Positions 17,279 to 26,656 of a stretch of 64,000 nt of DNA are shown in pieces. How positions within the stretch are numbered: position 1 is the first letter of the stretch; each line of letters starts with the position of its first letter. The stretch is from JABFRZ01 sp964631945 (GTDB lineage: Bacteria > Planctomycetota > UBA1135 > GCA-002686595), in NCBI GenBank assembly GCA_964631945.1, contig CAZWAY010000013.1, positions 1 to 64,000 on the forward strand, read 5' to 3'. A model generated the notes under the pieces. That model was given only the letters and a program-made list of their open reading frames with translations. It was not told the origin of the DNA and made no database searches. Made by a program: the position numbers and the translations under genes.

Positions 17279-18203
17279 GCCCGGCGCGCGCGCCCACCAG
17301 GCGCGCGATCTCCTTCGAGCGCGCGCCGCGGCGCTCGAAGCCCGCCGGGTCGGATTCGAGCCCGAGCCAGCGGCCGACGCGCTCGTGGGCCGCGCGATGG
17401 GCCGCGCGTGGCAGCGCGCGCGCGCTCGCCAGCGTGACGCGCGCGCTCGCGGCGCCGAGCTCGAGCTCGAGGCGGGCCGGCTCGCCCTCGAGCAGCAGGG
17501 CCTTCGTGAGCGTCGCGCCGCGCACGCGCTCGGTACGACCCTCGGCGTCGCGCCCGAAGTACCCCGCCAGCTCGCCGGCCTGGAAGCCGGCCGGCAGCGC
17601 CAGCTCGAACCCGGACGACTTGCCGAGCTCGCGGTAGGCCGCCGGCGTCATGCCCGTCAGGTGCCGGAAGTTCTCGTGGAAGGCCGAGGCGCTCTCGAAG
17701 CCGCTGTCGCCGGCCGCGTCGAGCACGCTGCGGCGCTGGTCGAACAGCAGCGCCTGTGCGCGCCGCACGCGCGCGCGCACCAGGAAATCGGCCGGCGTCA
17801 GGTGGTAGTGGCGGCGGAAGAGCGCGTTGAGCTTGGTCGCGCCGAGCTCGGCCGCGCGCGCCAGCGCGCTCGTGTCCGCGAAGCGCGCCGGATCGGCGCG
17901 TACCTCGGCTGCGAGCGCGCGAGCGCGCTCGCGATCCGGGTCGAAGCGCCGGTAGAAGTCGTCCGGCCGGCAGCGCTTGCAGGGCCGCAACCCGGCCGCG
18001 CGCGCCGCCCCCTCGTCCGCGAAGAAGCGCACGTTCTCCGGCTTCGGCATCTTCGCGCGACACCCGGGCAGGCAATAGATCCCGGTCGTGAGCACGCCCA
18101 CCAGGAACTCGCCGCGATGGGCCGGATCGCGCGTCTGGAAGCGCCGCAAGAGCTCGCCGCGCTCGAGGATCGTCCCGCCCGTCACGCGCTCATTGGACCC
18201 CAT
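17279..18203 (-). CDS. ada: Ada-AlkA fusion, 5' part: Ada metal-binding, AraC HTH and AlkA N-terminal domains
   Basis: 308 residues running into the assembly gap. The Ada zinc/methyl-acceptor domain is at residues 12-80, with four cysteines C44, C48, C75 and C78 in YCLPGC and CKRC; in E. coli Ada the first of these accepts methyl from phosphotriesters and turns the protein into an activator. The AraC-type helix-turn-helix follows at about 100-185, ending SFESASAFHENFRHLTGMTP. Residues 200-305 form the AlkA N-terminal fold, ending in ERRGARSKEIARLVGARAG. So the regulator is fused to the glycosylase rather than to Ogt, which is the next gene. Expected role: methylation-triggered activator plus repair enzyme. 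ATG at 18203; upstream in-frame residues are Arg/Gly noise. Confidence 0.88.
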
Positions 18204-18388
18204 CCCCGCCGACCTCGCCTCCGGTTTCCTTCGTTCGAATCCGGTTCCGGGCTGCGAAGCGACGGCTCGATGGGTGGCGCCCGAACCAGGGCGGCCCCGC
18301 GGCCGGCCCGATGAGGCCACGGCGCTTCCGGAGCCCGCGACCGCTCCCTAAGATCCGCGCCCGTGACGGGACGATAGCTGCGCGGCCC

Positions 18389-19563
18389 TTGAACGTCCTC
18401 TTCCTCTCCCAGCGCGTCCCCTACCCGCCGAACCGGGGCGACAAGATCACGACCTGGCGCCTGATCGAGCGCCTGAAGCGGCGGCACCGCGTGCGCATCG
18501 CGGCCTTCGCGCACGACGAGGGCGACCGCAAGGCGGCGCGCCAGCTCGAGGAGCTCGGCTTCCAGGTGGCGATCTTCCCGCCCACGCCGCGCTGGCGCGC
18601 GCTGCCGAAGCTCCTGGGTTCGACGCCGCTGACGCTGGCGGTCTACGGCTCGCGCGCGCTGCAGGCCGAGGTCGATGGCTGCATCGGTCGTGGATCCGGC
18701 GGCATGGACCTCGCCTACGCCTACTCCTCGTCGATGGGCGCGTTCTTCCTCGGCCACGAGCTGCCACGCGTGATGCACTTCGCCGAGCTCGACTCGGACA
18801 AGTGGCTGCAGTACGCCGAGAAGACGCGCTTCCCGCTGTCCTGGGTCTACCGGCGCGAGGGTCGCACGCTGCACGAGTTCGAGCGGCGCCTGGCGCACGC
18901 GGTGGACGAGAACGTGCTGTGCACGCCGCTCGAGCAGAAGATCTTCCAGGAGCGCATCCCCGGGGCCTCCTCGTGCGTGCTCAAGAACGGCGTGGACCTC
19001 GCGCACTACCGCCCGGTGACGACGCCCAGCGAGGCGGGCCGGCTCGTGTTCGTGGGCGTGATGAACTACTACCCGAACGTCGAGGGCATCGCCTGGTTCT
19101 GCCGCGCAATCCTGCCGGAGGTGCAGCGACGCGTGCCGGGGACGACGCTCGCCATCGTGGGCTCGCACCCGACCCCGGAGGTGCAGGAGCTCGCGCGTCT
19201 CCCCGGGGTCGAGGTCACCGGCTTCGTGGACGACCCGCGTACGTGGCTCGCGCGCGCGGCGGTCTCGGTGGCGCCGCTGCGCATCGCGCGCGGCATCCAG
19301 AACAAGGTGCTCGAGGCCATGGCCATGGGCCTCGCGGTGGTCGGCACGCGTGCGGCGACGCAGGGCGTCGACGGTCGGCCCGGAAGGGACTACCTGGTGG
19401 CCGAGTCGGCCGAGGAGCAAGTCGAGGCCGTTTGTGGTCTACTCCGCGACGTCGAGCGCGCGCGCGAGCTCGGCCGGGCCGCGCGCGCCTTCGTGGAAGC
19501 GCACTACGACTGGGAAGTCTGCCTGGAACCGCTGGATTCGATGCTGGAGAGAGTCACGCAGCG

Positions 19564-19567
<4 letters not shown>
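18389..19567 (+). CDS. Family 1-like glycosyltransferase (PEP-CTERM/EpsH-associated sugar transferase type)
   Basis: A 392-residue GT-B glycosyltransferase resembling the TIGR03087 family found with exopolysaccharide/exosortase loci. The N-terminus LNVLFLSQRVPYPPNRGDK is characteristic. Mid-protein ELDSDKWLQYAEKT and YRREGRTLHEFERRLA are typical of the same family. The C-terminal nucleotide-sugar site includes FVGVMNYYPNVEGI, SVAPLRIARGIQNKVLEAMA and GTRAATQGVD. The sugar and acceptor are unknown; an envelope or capsular polysaccharide is likely. I chose TTG at 18389 because the family N-terminus begins exactly there. An in-frame ATG at 18311 would add 26 Arg/Pro-rich residues. The stop overlaps the methyltransferase start (ATGA), so the two form an operon. 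Confidence 0.82.
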
Positions 19568-20250
<683 letters not shown>

Positions 20251-20306
20251 CGCCGTCCCGCCGAGCGGCCCCGGGCGCAGGCGTGTAGCCAGGCGCTTCG
20301 CGCTCC

Positions 20307-21227
20307 TCACGCCGCCCGCGACTTCGTCGAGCGCCAGGCCGCGATCCCGAGCCACACCAGCGCGCCGCCGGCGAGTTGCACGGCGCCCGGGCGCTCGCCC
20401 AGCGTGATCCAGGCGACCGCGAGGGCGACGAGCGGAACGACGTTGGTGAAGGCCGAGGTGCGGGCCGGCCCGATGCGGCGCACGCTGCGGTTCCAGAGCG
20501 AATAGGCCAGGCCGGTCGAGAGCGCGCCCGAGTAGAGCACGGCGAGCCAGCCGGCGAGGCCGAGGCCCGCGCCTACGCTCGTCCCCGAGCCTCCGTCGAG
20601 GAGCGCGAGGGCCCAGTGCCCGGGCAAGGCGATGCAAGTGGACAGGAAGGCGAGCCGCGTGGCCGGGAAGTCGGCCAGCACGGGGCGCGAGAGCACCGCG
20701 CCGACGGCCCAGGTCACCATCGCCGAGAGCATCAAGGTGTTCCCGGCCAGCGAGGCTGCGCGCGTCACCGTGCCGCCGCCCGCCTGGGCGACCACGACCA
20801 GGCCCGTGCCGACGAAGGCGAGCGCGAGGCCGAGCCAGGCGCGTCCGCCGAGACGCTCGAGTCCGACGAGGCGCGCGATCAGGGCCGTCCACAGCGGGCC
20901 GCTCGCGATCAGGAAGCCGGCGTGGGTGGCGCTGGTGCGCGCGATGCCCGCGATGAAGAGCACCTGGTAGACGAGACTCGTGAGCAGGCCGAGGCCGACC
21001 ACCGCCGGCCACGGCGTGCGCGGCGCCGGGGCGCGGCCGCGCTCGAGCCGATCCGCGAGGCCGAGCACCACCGCGCTGGCGCTCAGCCGCAGCGCGTTGA
21101 ACGCGAAGGGCGACGCGTGCACCAGCACGGCCTTCATCACGGGCACGTTGACGCCCCAGATGAGCGCGACCGAGAGCGGCGCGAGCCAGCGCGGGCCGCG
21201 GCCGGGAGTGTCGAGGTGGGGCTGCAA
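20307..21227 (-). CDS. EamA/DMT-family transporter
   Basis: A 306-residue protein with ten hydrophobic segments in two repeats of five, the drug/metabolite transporter (EamA) architecture. First-repeat features include ALIWGVNVPVMKAVL and the helix-4/5 block FIAGIARTSATHAGF. The second repeat includes SGALSTGLAYSLWN and TNVVPLVALAVAW. Substrate unknown; family members export amino acids, nucleosides or metabolites. The start is a TTG at 21227 (LQPHLDTPGRG). The first Met inside is already in helix 1, so the TTG is the sensible start. A TATCGT box lies about 24 bases upstream on the minus strand. It is a single gene convergent with the methyltransferase gene. Confidence 0.82.
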   Translation of the reverse strand: MQPHLDTPGRGPRWLAPLSVALIWGVNVPVMKAVLVHASPFAFNALRLSASAVVLGLADRLERGRAPAPRTPWPAVVGLGLLTSLVYQVLFIAGIARTSATHAGFLIASGPLWTALIARLVGLERLGGRAWLGLALAFVGTGLVVVAQAGGGTVTRAASLAGNTLMLSAMVTWAVGAVLSRPVLADFPATRLAFLSTCIALPGHWALALLDGGSGTSVGAGLGLAGWLAVLYSGALSTGLAYSLWNRSVRRIGPARTSAFTNVVPLVALAVAWITLGERPGAVQLAGGALVWLGIAAWRSTKSRAA

Positions 21228-21284
21228 GCGAGTCGGGAAAAGGGCCGCGGACGATAGCCGAGAGCCGCGCCGATGGTTGTCTGC

Positions 21285-23039
21285 TCACAAGCGCCGGGAA
21301 GGCCCGCGCGCGCGCTCCACACCACCTTCGTCGTCCAGAGCTCCGGCCTTGGCAGCGCCGCCCTTCGCAGCGCCCCTGGAGCTCGCCCGCCGTGGGGATC
21401 GGGCCGGCGCGTCCAGCCTGCGCCAGAGAACGACCAGGAGCCCGCCGCAGGCGACGATCCCGGCCGCGAGCGCGAACGGGTGGCGCGAGAGAGCCCAGTG
21501 CACCCCGGCCAATGCCATCAGGGCAAAGCCGCTGAGCAGGATCAGGGCGAAGTTCGCGGCGCCCGTCTCGCCGACGCGGATCGGCTGGGTGAAGGGCACC
21601 CTCAGCTCGTAGCGGCGCGCGAAGAAGAGCGCCCCCACGAAGGCCAGCTCGAGCGCCAGGACGATGCGTGGGAGCGCCTCGGCACCGGCCACGAAGAGCT
21701 GCAGGCAGAAGACGATCACGGCCGGCCCGCCGACCCACTGCACGAGCAGCGCCTTCAGGCCACCGCGCCGGAGCGCTTCGTCGTCCGCGAGCGGCGCGCT
21801 CGCGAACAGGCCGCGGGCCTCGGGCGTGGGCGTGCCCTGGGCCTGCATCAGCACGTTCGGCAGCACCAGGAACAGGAAGCCGGCGGACATCGGCACGAAC
21901 ATGGCGAGCTCGCGGTGCCGACCCAGCCCGATGCCGAGGGACATGGCCTGGAACATCATGAGCTGGGGCAGGACGCCGCGCAGGAAGTGCGGCTCGCGCC
22001 GCGAGAGCGCCGCGGTGAACTCGAAGCCCGCGCGCTCCGGACCGCGCGTCAGGCGCGCGCCGATCCGCGTGACGAGGCTGTCCCCCCAGCTCGAGCGCGG
22101 CATCGGCGCACTCAGCGTCCCCTGCAGACCGGCCACGAAGTAGCGCGAGGCGAGCCACAGCGTCGTCGCCAGCGCCAGGGCCGGCAGGAGCACGGCCGCG
22201 ACCAGCGCCGCGAACGGAGCCGCGCTCTCGCCGCCGCTGGCGAGCGTGAAGGTGTCGGCGTACTGGAACGGCGGCCAGAGGAAGCGCAACCACCCGAACT
22301 CGTCGAACCACAGTCCCCACTGCTCGCGCCGAGCGAAGCGCGGCGCCTGGGAGCCGGCGAAGAGCAGCATGCCCCCCAGGATCTGGACCCACAGCGTCAC
22401 GCGCTGGAAGTGCGTCGGCCCGACGATCCGCAGGCACAGCGCGAAGAGCAGGGCGACCGCGCCGAGCGTGGTCGCCGCGCACAGGAGCGAGAGCAGCGGA
22501 TAGACGAACAGCACCGCCAGCGGCGGCTTGGAGAACACGGCCAGGAGCACGTTCCCGGCCGTGAAGCTGGCGGTGAACACGAGCAGGTAGGCGAAGACCT
22601 CCGCCAGACGCACCGCGAAGAGCGTGCGGTCGGCCACGGGGTGCGGCGCCACCACGCCGATGTCGGTCGGGTCCACCAGGATCCCGGCCAGGAACTGGAA
22701 CAGCATCAGTGCGAGCAGCACCACCAGGACCGACTGCGAGAGCACGACCCAGGCGCCCGCATCCGTGCCGAGCAGCGCCAGCAGTCCGGTGCCGATTCCC
22801 GCCAGCCAGGTCATCACCAGCGACAGCGCGATGCCCGCCAGACCCCAGCTGTTCGTGCGCGTCGGACGCAGCGCGAGCAGGAGCCGCACGCGCAGGAGCT
22901 CGCGGAAGAGCGCGAAGTCGAGTCCGCTGGCCAGCAGGAGCGGACGCAGGCGGTCCACGCTCCACAGGACCACCGCCAGGAGCAGCGCGCCCTCCTCCTT
23001 GGTCCGCCAGGGATCCCCGGCCGCGCGCTCACGCGCCAT
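21285..23039 (-). CDS. ABC exporter permease, large uncharacterised type (paralog 1)
   Basis: A 584-residue integral membrane protein with about 12-14 hydrophobic segments, encoded directly after an ABC ATPase whose 3' end it overlaps by 11 bases. It is much larger than a standard ABC-2 permease (about 250-400). The C-terminal half has GFEFTAALSRREPHFLRG followed by membrane helices and KALLVQWVGGPAVIV. The same two landmarks occur in the permease at 43350 (FEFVYTAMPRE, KALFVRWVLP), so the two are paralogs. The C-terminal 45 residues are basic, Ser/Ala/Arg-rich and probably cytosolic. Cargo unknown. It should form an exporter with the upstream ATPase. Confidence 0.72.
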   Translation of the reverse strand: MARERAAGDPWRTKEEGALLLAVVLWSVDRLRPLLLASGLDFALFRELLRVRLLLALRPTRTNSWGLAGIALSLVMTWLAGIGTGLLALLGTDAGAWVVLSQSVLVVLLALMLFQFLAGILVDPTDIGVVAPHPVADRTLFAVRLAEVFAYLLVFTASFTAGNVLLAVFSKPPLAVLFVYPLLSLLCAATTLGAVALLFALCLRIVGPTHFQRVTLWVQILGGMLLFAGSQAPRFARREQWGLWFDEFGWLRFLWPPFQYADTFTLASGGESAAPFAALVAAVLLPALALATTLWLASRYFVAGLQGTLSAPMPRSSWGDSLVTRIGARLTRGPERAGFEFTAALSRREPHFLRGVLPQLMMFQAMSLGIGLGRHRELAMFVPMSAGFLFLVLPNVLMQAQGTPTPEARGLFASAPLADDEALRRGGLKALLVQWVGGPAVIVFCLQLFVAGAEALPRIVLALELAFVGALFFARRYELRVPFTQPIRVGETGAANFALILLSGFALMALAGVHWALSRHPFALAAGIVACGGLLVVLWRRLDAPARSPRRASSRGAAKGGAAKAGALDDEGGVERARGPSRRL

Positions 23040-23817
23040 CGCCCGCCCCCAGCGCGGTCATCAGCCGCTGCACGCGCTCCGCTTGGCCGCCCGTGCTGGT
23101 GAGGCCCGCGAAGATCTGCTCGAGCGAGCCACCCCCGCGCGCGCTCTGCAGCTCCTCGAACGTCCCCTGCGCGACCAGCTTGCCACCGGCCAGGATCGCG
23201 ATGCGGTCGCACACGCGCTCGACCACGTCCATCACGTGCGAGCAGTAGAAGACCGTCTTGCCGGCGTCGGCCAGGGCGCGCAGCAGCTCCTTCACCAGGA
23301 TCGTGGCGTTGACGTCCAGGCCCGAGAGCGGCTCGTCCAGGAACACGACCTCGGGATCGTGCAGCAGGGCCGAGATCAGCAGCACCTTCTGGCGCATGCC
23401 CTTCGAGAGCGTCTGGATGCGCGCGCCGAGACGGTCCGACAGCTCGAAGACCTCGAGGAAGGCGGTGGCGCGGCGCTTCACGAGCTCGTCCTCGAGCGAG
23501 TGCAGGCGCCCGACCAACAACAGGAACTCCGCCACGGTCAGCAGCTCGTACAGCACCGCGTTCTCGGGCACGTAGCCGATCTTGCGCTTGACCGCCAGCG
23601 GGTCGGCGCGCGGATCGAGCCCGAGCACGCGCGCCTCGCCCTCGAAGTCGGGCGTGAGGCCGCACAGGATCTTGACCGTGGTCGACTTGCCCGCGCCGTT
23701 CGGACCGATGTAGCCGAGGATCGTGCCGCGCTCGACCGTGAGGTCGATGCCGTCGAGCACGACGCGCGCACCGAAGCTCTTGCGCAAGCCGCGCAGCTCG
23801 ACGACCGGTGCTCCCAT
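23029..23817 (-). CDS. ABC transporter ATP-binding protein (exporter type)
   Basis: A 262-residue nucleotide-binding subunit. Walker A is IGPNGAGKSTTVK (near residue 37), the Q-loop region is KIGYVPENAVLYE, the signature is TLSKGMRQKVLL (LSKGM variant of LSGGQ), Walker B is PEVVFLDEPLSGLD, and the switch His is in FYCSHVMDVVERV. The C-terminus SLEQIFAGLTSTGG matches the DevE/Nod-type exporter NBDs and the ATPase at 39095. It couples with the permease at 21285-23039 (11-base overlap). ATG at 23817 follows a TATGCT box by 9 bases with no Shine-Dalgarno. It is divergent from the epimerase-like gene across 83 bases. Confidence 0.92.
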   Translation of the reverse strand: MGAPVVELRGLRKSFGARVVLDGIDLTVERGTILGYIGPNGAGKSTTVKILCGLTPDFEGEARVLGLDPRADPLAVKRKIGYVPENAVLYELLTVAEFLLLVGRLHSLEDELVKRRATAFLEVFELSDRLGARIQTLSKGMRQKVLLISALLHDPEVVFLDEPLSGLDVNATILVKELLRALADAGKTVFYCSHVMDVVERVCDRIAILAGGKLVAQGTFEELQSARGGGSLEQIFAGLTSTGGQAERVQRLMTALGAGDGA

Positions 23818-23826
23818 TGGGCGCGC

Positions 23827-23832
23827 AGCATA
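23827..23832 (-). promoter_or_regulatory. -10-like box TATGCT for the ABC exporter operon
   Basis: On the minus strand this reads TATGCT, 9 bases before the ATG at 23817. No Shine-Dalgarno lies between box and start, so the mRNA would be nearly leaderless. A divergent TACACT near 23868 may serve the gene at 23901. Confidence 0.45.
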
Positions 23833-23900
23833 GCCTGCGCTGGATGCCGGCACAGGTGGCGCGTGCGTACACTGTCGCTCCACCCCTGCTCGGAGCCCGC

Positions 23901-24818
23901 ATGCCCGCCCTCGATCGCCGTCGAGTCCTGTCCCTGTCCAGCCTGGCCATGCTGAACGCGCTGCTCGCGTGCCGGAGCGCGCCGCACTCGGTCGCCGTGA
24001 GCGCGGCGCGCGGCCAGCGACGCCTGCGCAAGGCGCTCGGCATCGGCATGATCGGCGCGGGCGAGACGCTGCGCGACAAGTTCCTGCTGGCGCGCGACTG
24101 CGGCTTCGCGGGCGTCGAGATGGACGGACCCTCCGGACATCGCCACGAGGACGTGCTCGCCGCGCGCGACGCCAGCGGGCTCGCGATCCCGAGCGTGGTG
24201 GACTCCGTGCACTGGCAGCACAGCCTGGGCGACCCCGATCCGGCCGTGCGCGCGGCGGGCCGCGCCGGCCTGGAGGGTGCGCTGCGCGACGCGCACGCCT
24301 ACGGGGCGAAGAGCGTGCTCCTGGTGCCGGCCGTGGTGGACAAGAACCGTCCCTACGACCTCGCCTGGACGCACTCGATCGCCGAGATCCGCGCCACGGC
24401 GCCGCTCGCCCAGGAGCTCGGCGTGCGCATCGCCGTCGAGAACGTCTGGAACAACTTCATCCTGAGCCCGCTCGAGGCCCGGCGCTACCTGGACGAGATC
24501 GCGAGCCCGTGGGTCGGCTGGCACCTCGACCTCGGCAACCTGCTGATCTACGGCTGGCCCGAGCAGTGGGCGCGCACCCTCGGCGCGCGCGTCCTGCAGC
24601 TGCACATCAAGGAATTCAGCCGCAAGAAGATGGACGAGGAAGGCCGCTGGCACGGCTTCGACGTCGAGCTCGGCGAGGGCGACAACGACTGGCCCGCGAT
24701 CCTGCGCGCGCTCGACGACATCGGCTACGACGGCTGGGCCATCGCCGAGGTCGGAGGCGGCGACGAGGCGCGCCTGCGCGACGTGAGCGCGCGCATGGAT
24801 CGCTGCTTCGGGACCTAG
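23901..24818 (+). CDS. Sugar phosphate isomerase/epimerase-like TIM-barrel protein with Tat/lipoprotein-type signal
   Basis: A 305-residue AP_endonuc_2/xylose-isomerase-like barrel. The N-terminus ALDRRRVLSLSSLAMLNALLAC has a twin-arginine-like motif and a possible lipobox Cys, so the protein may be exported by Tat and lipid-anchored. Barrel landmarks are GFAGVEMDGPS, the Glu in RIAVENVWNNF, the metal Asp/His region WHLDLGNLL, LQLHIKEFS and the terminal WAIAEVGGG. Glu, Asp, His and Glu ligands typical of this metal-dependent family are present. Reaction unknown; planctomycete genomes carry many such exported barrels. The start is the ATG at 23901; an upstream in-frame region exists but would bury the signal peptide. 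Confidence 0.78.
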   Translation: MPALDRRRVLSLSSLAMLNALLACRSAPHSVAVSAARGQRRLRKALGIGMIGAGETLRDKFLLARDCGFAGVEMDGPSGHRHEDVLAARDASGLAIPSVVDSVHWQHSLGDPDPAVRAAGRAGLEGALRDAHAYGAKSVLLVPAVVDKNRPYDLAWTHSIAEIRATAPLAQELGVRIAVENVWNNFILSPLEARRYLDEIASPWVGWHLDLGNLLIYGWPEQWARTLGARVLQLHIKEFSRKKMDEEGRWHGFDVELGEGDNDWPAILRALDDIGYDGWAIAEVGGGDEARLRDVSARMDRCFGT

Positions 24819-24874
24819 GACGCGAGTCCCCCGCGCGCGCGCCCCGGGCCTCTGGAACGGAGTCGGGGGATGGC

Positions 24875-24880
24875 TATCTT
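24875..24880 (+). promoter_or_regulatory. -10-like box TATCTT for the small membrane protein gene
   Basis: TATCTT lies 8 bases before the ATG at 24889 with no Shine-Dalgarno between. The preceding gene ends at 24818. Confidence 0.42.
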
Positions 24881-24888
24881 CCTGCGCG

Positions 24889-25245
24889 ATGGACATCGGG
24901 AACCTGCCGGAGCTCGCCAGCGGTTTCGTGTCGCTGCTGCTGCTGCCGACGCTGGGCGTGGTCGGCTTGATGCACCGCCGCGCGATCCCGGTGCTGGCCT
25001 GGACGCTGGCGGCGTGGGTCGCGCTGGGCGGCCTCGCGCTGTGGACGCGCCACACCCTGACCTGGAGCCCGAGTCACTTCCGCCGCGGCTGGCTGATCGG
25101 CCTCGGGCTCGGCGCCGCCTTCCTCGCGATCGCGCTGCTCAACCAGGACCGGCGCGTGAAGCCGTGGATCCGGCTGGCGCTCGCGCTCCTGACCGTCGCC
25201 GTGTTCGCGCGCTCGCTGCTGGAGTTCGTCGGGCGCTACGCCTGA
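24889..25245 (+). CDS. Small four-helix membrane protein of unknown function
   Basis: A 118-residue protein with four predicted membrane helices (about residues 8-28, 33-53, 68-86 and 93-110), short polar loops and a basic loop HFRRGW near residue 65. I do not recognise a family. It is preceded by a TATCTT box 8 bases upstream. Its stop codon directly abuts the stop of the convergent MBL-fold gene (TGA ends at 25245, the opposite stop begins at 25246). The codon pattern is GC3-rich like its neighbours, supporting a real gene. Confidence 0.68.
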   Translation: MDIGNLPELASGFVSLLLLPTLGVVGLMHRRAIPVLAWTLAAWVALGGLALWTRHTLTWSPSHFRRGWLIGLGLGAAFLAIALLNQDRRVKPWIRLALALLTVAVFARSLLEFVGRYA

Positions 25246-26571
25246 CTAGACCAGGTACGTCGACACCGCGCGCTTCGTCAGCTGCCCCATGGCGTGCTCG
25301 GGGAAGCCGAAGTAGCCGCGGCGCTGGTACTCGTTGAAGTAGACCACCAGCTCGTCCTTCGTGTGCGCGCCGCCGTTGTCGCCGAACTTGGTGACGAACG
25401 GGATGAAGTCGGGATAGAGCGCGAGCGTGCCCTGGCGTTGCCAGGGGCCGTGCAGGGTGGTCTTGGTGAAGTTGCCGATCATCAGGTCGTCGAAGATCTC
25501 GTACTCGACCACGGTCATGAGCGAGCCGCGCGGGGTCTCGAAGGTGATGCCGAGCGGATTGCGGCGCTCGATCTCGAGCACGTTGTCCTTGCCACCGACG
25601 CGGAAGTTCAGCGTGCCGAGGAAGGTCTTCAGGTGCTCGAAGCGCGCGAAGTACGCGCGCAGCTTGTCGACGTCGGCGGGTTCGAGCTGGTCCGACCAGT
25701 TGTCGCCGAACTGCTCGGGCGGGATCAAGAGGTTCGGCCGCGCGGGCGGGTCGATCGAGCGCACCTCGTCGCGCGTGAAATCGCAGTGGCAGAAGATCGG
25801 CAGCAGCTGGCGCTGGCTCGACTTGAAGCTCGTCTTGTAGACCTCGGGCGGCGTGGCGCACTCGTTGACCCAGGCGCTGTCGGTGCGCTGGTAACGGTGC
25901 TGCGACGAGAACGGCACGTAGGAGCGGATGCCGAAGGCTTCCAGCACGAGCTCGAGCCCGTCCAGGAAGGGCTCCTTCTTCATGGCCGGCGGTGGGATGC
26001 GCCGGCCCCGCTCGTCGCAGAAGTGGATCATGTCGGCGTCGCCGTAGCCGGTCAGCGCCAGCAGGTACGAATCGGAGTACTGGCTCACGATCTGGCGCAC
26101 GAAGGCGCCGCCGCCGTTGTCGCTGGCGTCGTTCGAGTCGACCAGCAGGTGCCCGCCGAGGTCCACCAGCAGCACGGCGTCCTGGTTGTAGTCGCTGAGC
26201 GACAGCACCTTCATGCGCGGCGAGAGCTGGGTCCAGACGCCGTCCTTCAGGACGCGCACGCGATAGCCCATCGCGCGCAGCTCGCGCGCCACGCGGCCAC
26301 CGCCGTGCACGCCGAAGTGGTCGGGCAGCAGGATCTCCTTGTCCTTCAGCTCGGCCAGCGACTCCTGGCTGAGGTGATCGGGGTGCCCGTGCGAGATCCA
26401 CAGGTACGTGCAGGCCTTGACGTGCGCCAGTTGCTCGGCCGGGATCTCGTGCGAGGTCGTCCAGCTGCCGAAGTAGGCCGTGCCCTTGATCCACGGATCG
26501 GTGGCGAGCACGGGACCGTTGTCGTGACAGATCAGGCAGGCGTTGCCGATGGTTTCGAAGCCGAGGTCCAT
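25246..26571 (-). CDS. Metallo-beta-lactamase-fold hydrolase, long form
   Basis: A 441-residue MBL-fold protein. The metal motif HGHPDH is at residues 61-66, with further candidates DHFGVHGGG, LLVDSND and the GYGDADMIH segment. The first half is the MBL core (with ATDPWIKG at residues 23-30). The second half (about 200-440) is a long conserved-looking extension. The arrangement of a UlaG-like MBL core plus a large C-terminal region is reminiscent of the catalytic part of CMP-N-acetylneuraminate hydroxylase homologs, but there is no Rieske cluster here and I cannot assign a substrate. The ATG at 26571 follows a TATCGT box by 7 bases. An in-frame upstream ATG at 26598 lies before that box. Confidence 0.72.
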   Translation of the reverse strand: MDLGFETIGNACLICHDNGPVLATDPWIKGTAYFGSWTTSHEIPAEQLAHVKACTYLWISHGHPDHLSQESLAELKDKEILLPDHFGVHGGGRVARELRAMGYRVRVLKDGVWTQLSPRMKVLSLSDYNQDAVLLVDLGGHLLVDSNDASDNGGGAFVRQIVSQYSDSYLLALTGYGDADMIHFCDERGRRIPPPAMKKEPFLDGLELVLEAFGIRSYVPFSSQHRYQRTDSAWVNECATPPEVYKTSFKSSQRQLLPIFCHCDFTRDEVRSIDPPARPNLLIPPEQFGDNWSDQLEPADVDKLRAYFARFEHLKTFLGTLNFRVGGKDNVLEIERRNPLGITFETPRGSLMTVVEYEIFDDLMIGNFTKTTLHGPWQRQGTLALYPDFIPFVTKFGDNGGAHTKDELVVYFNEYQRRGYFGFPEHAMGQLTKRAVSTYLV

Positions 26572-26578
26572 CGCCCGA

Positions 26579-26584
26579 ACGATA
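26579..26584 (-). promoter_or_regulatory. -10-like box TATCGT for the MBL-fold gene
   Basis: On the minus strand this is TATCGT, 7 bases before the ATG at 26571. It lies in the 85-base gap after nuoN, so the gene probably has its own promoter although it follows the nuo operon on the same strand. Confidence 0.42.
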
Positions 26585-26656
26585 CCCGGCCGGAGCACGG
26601 GGCCGCGAGCCCTTCCTCAGGCGCGAGCGCGGCGCACGCCGACGCGAGCTGGAGAC

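Noticed and set aside
18225..18260. tRNA-like GTTCGAATCC sequence
   Set aside because: The T-loop-like string has no acceptor, D or anticodon stem around it on either strand. It lies just upstream of the ada start and does not fold as a tRNA.
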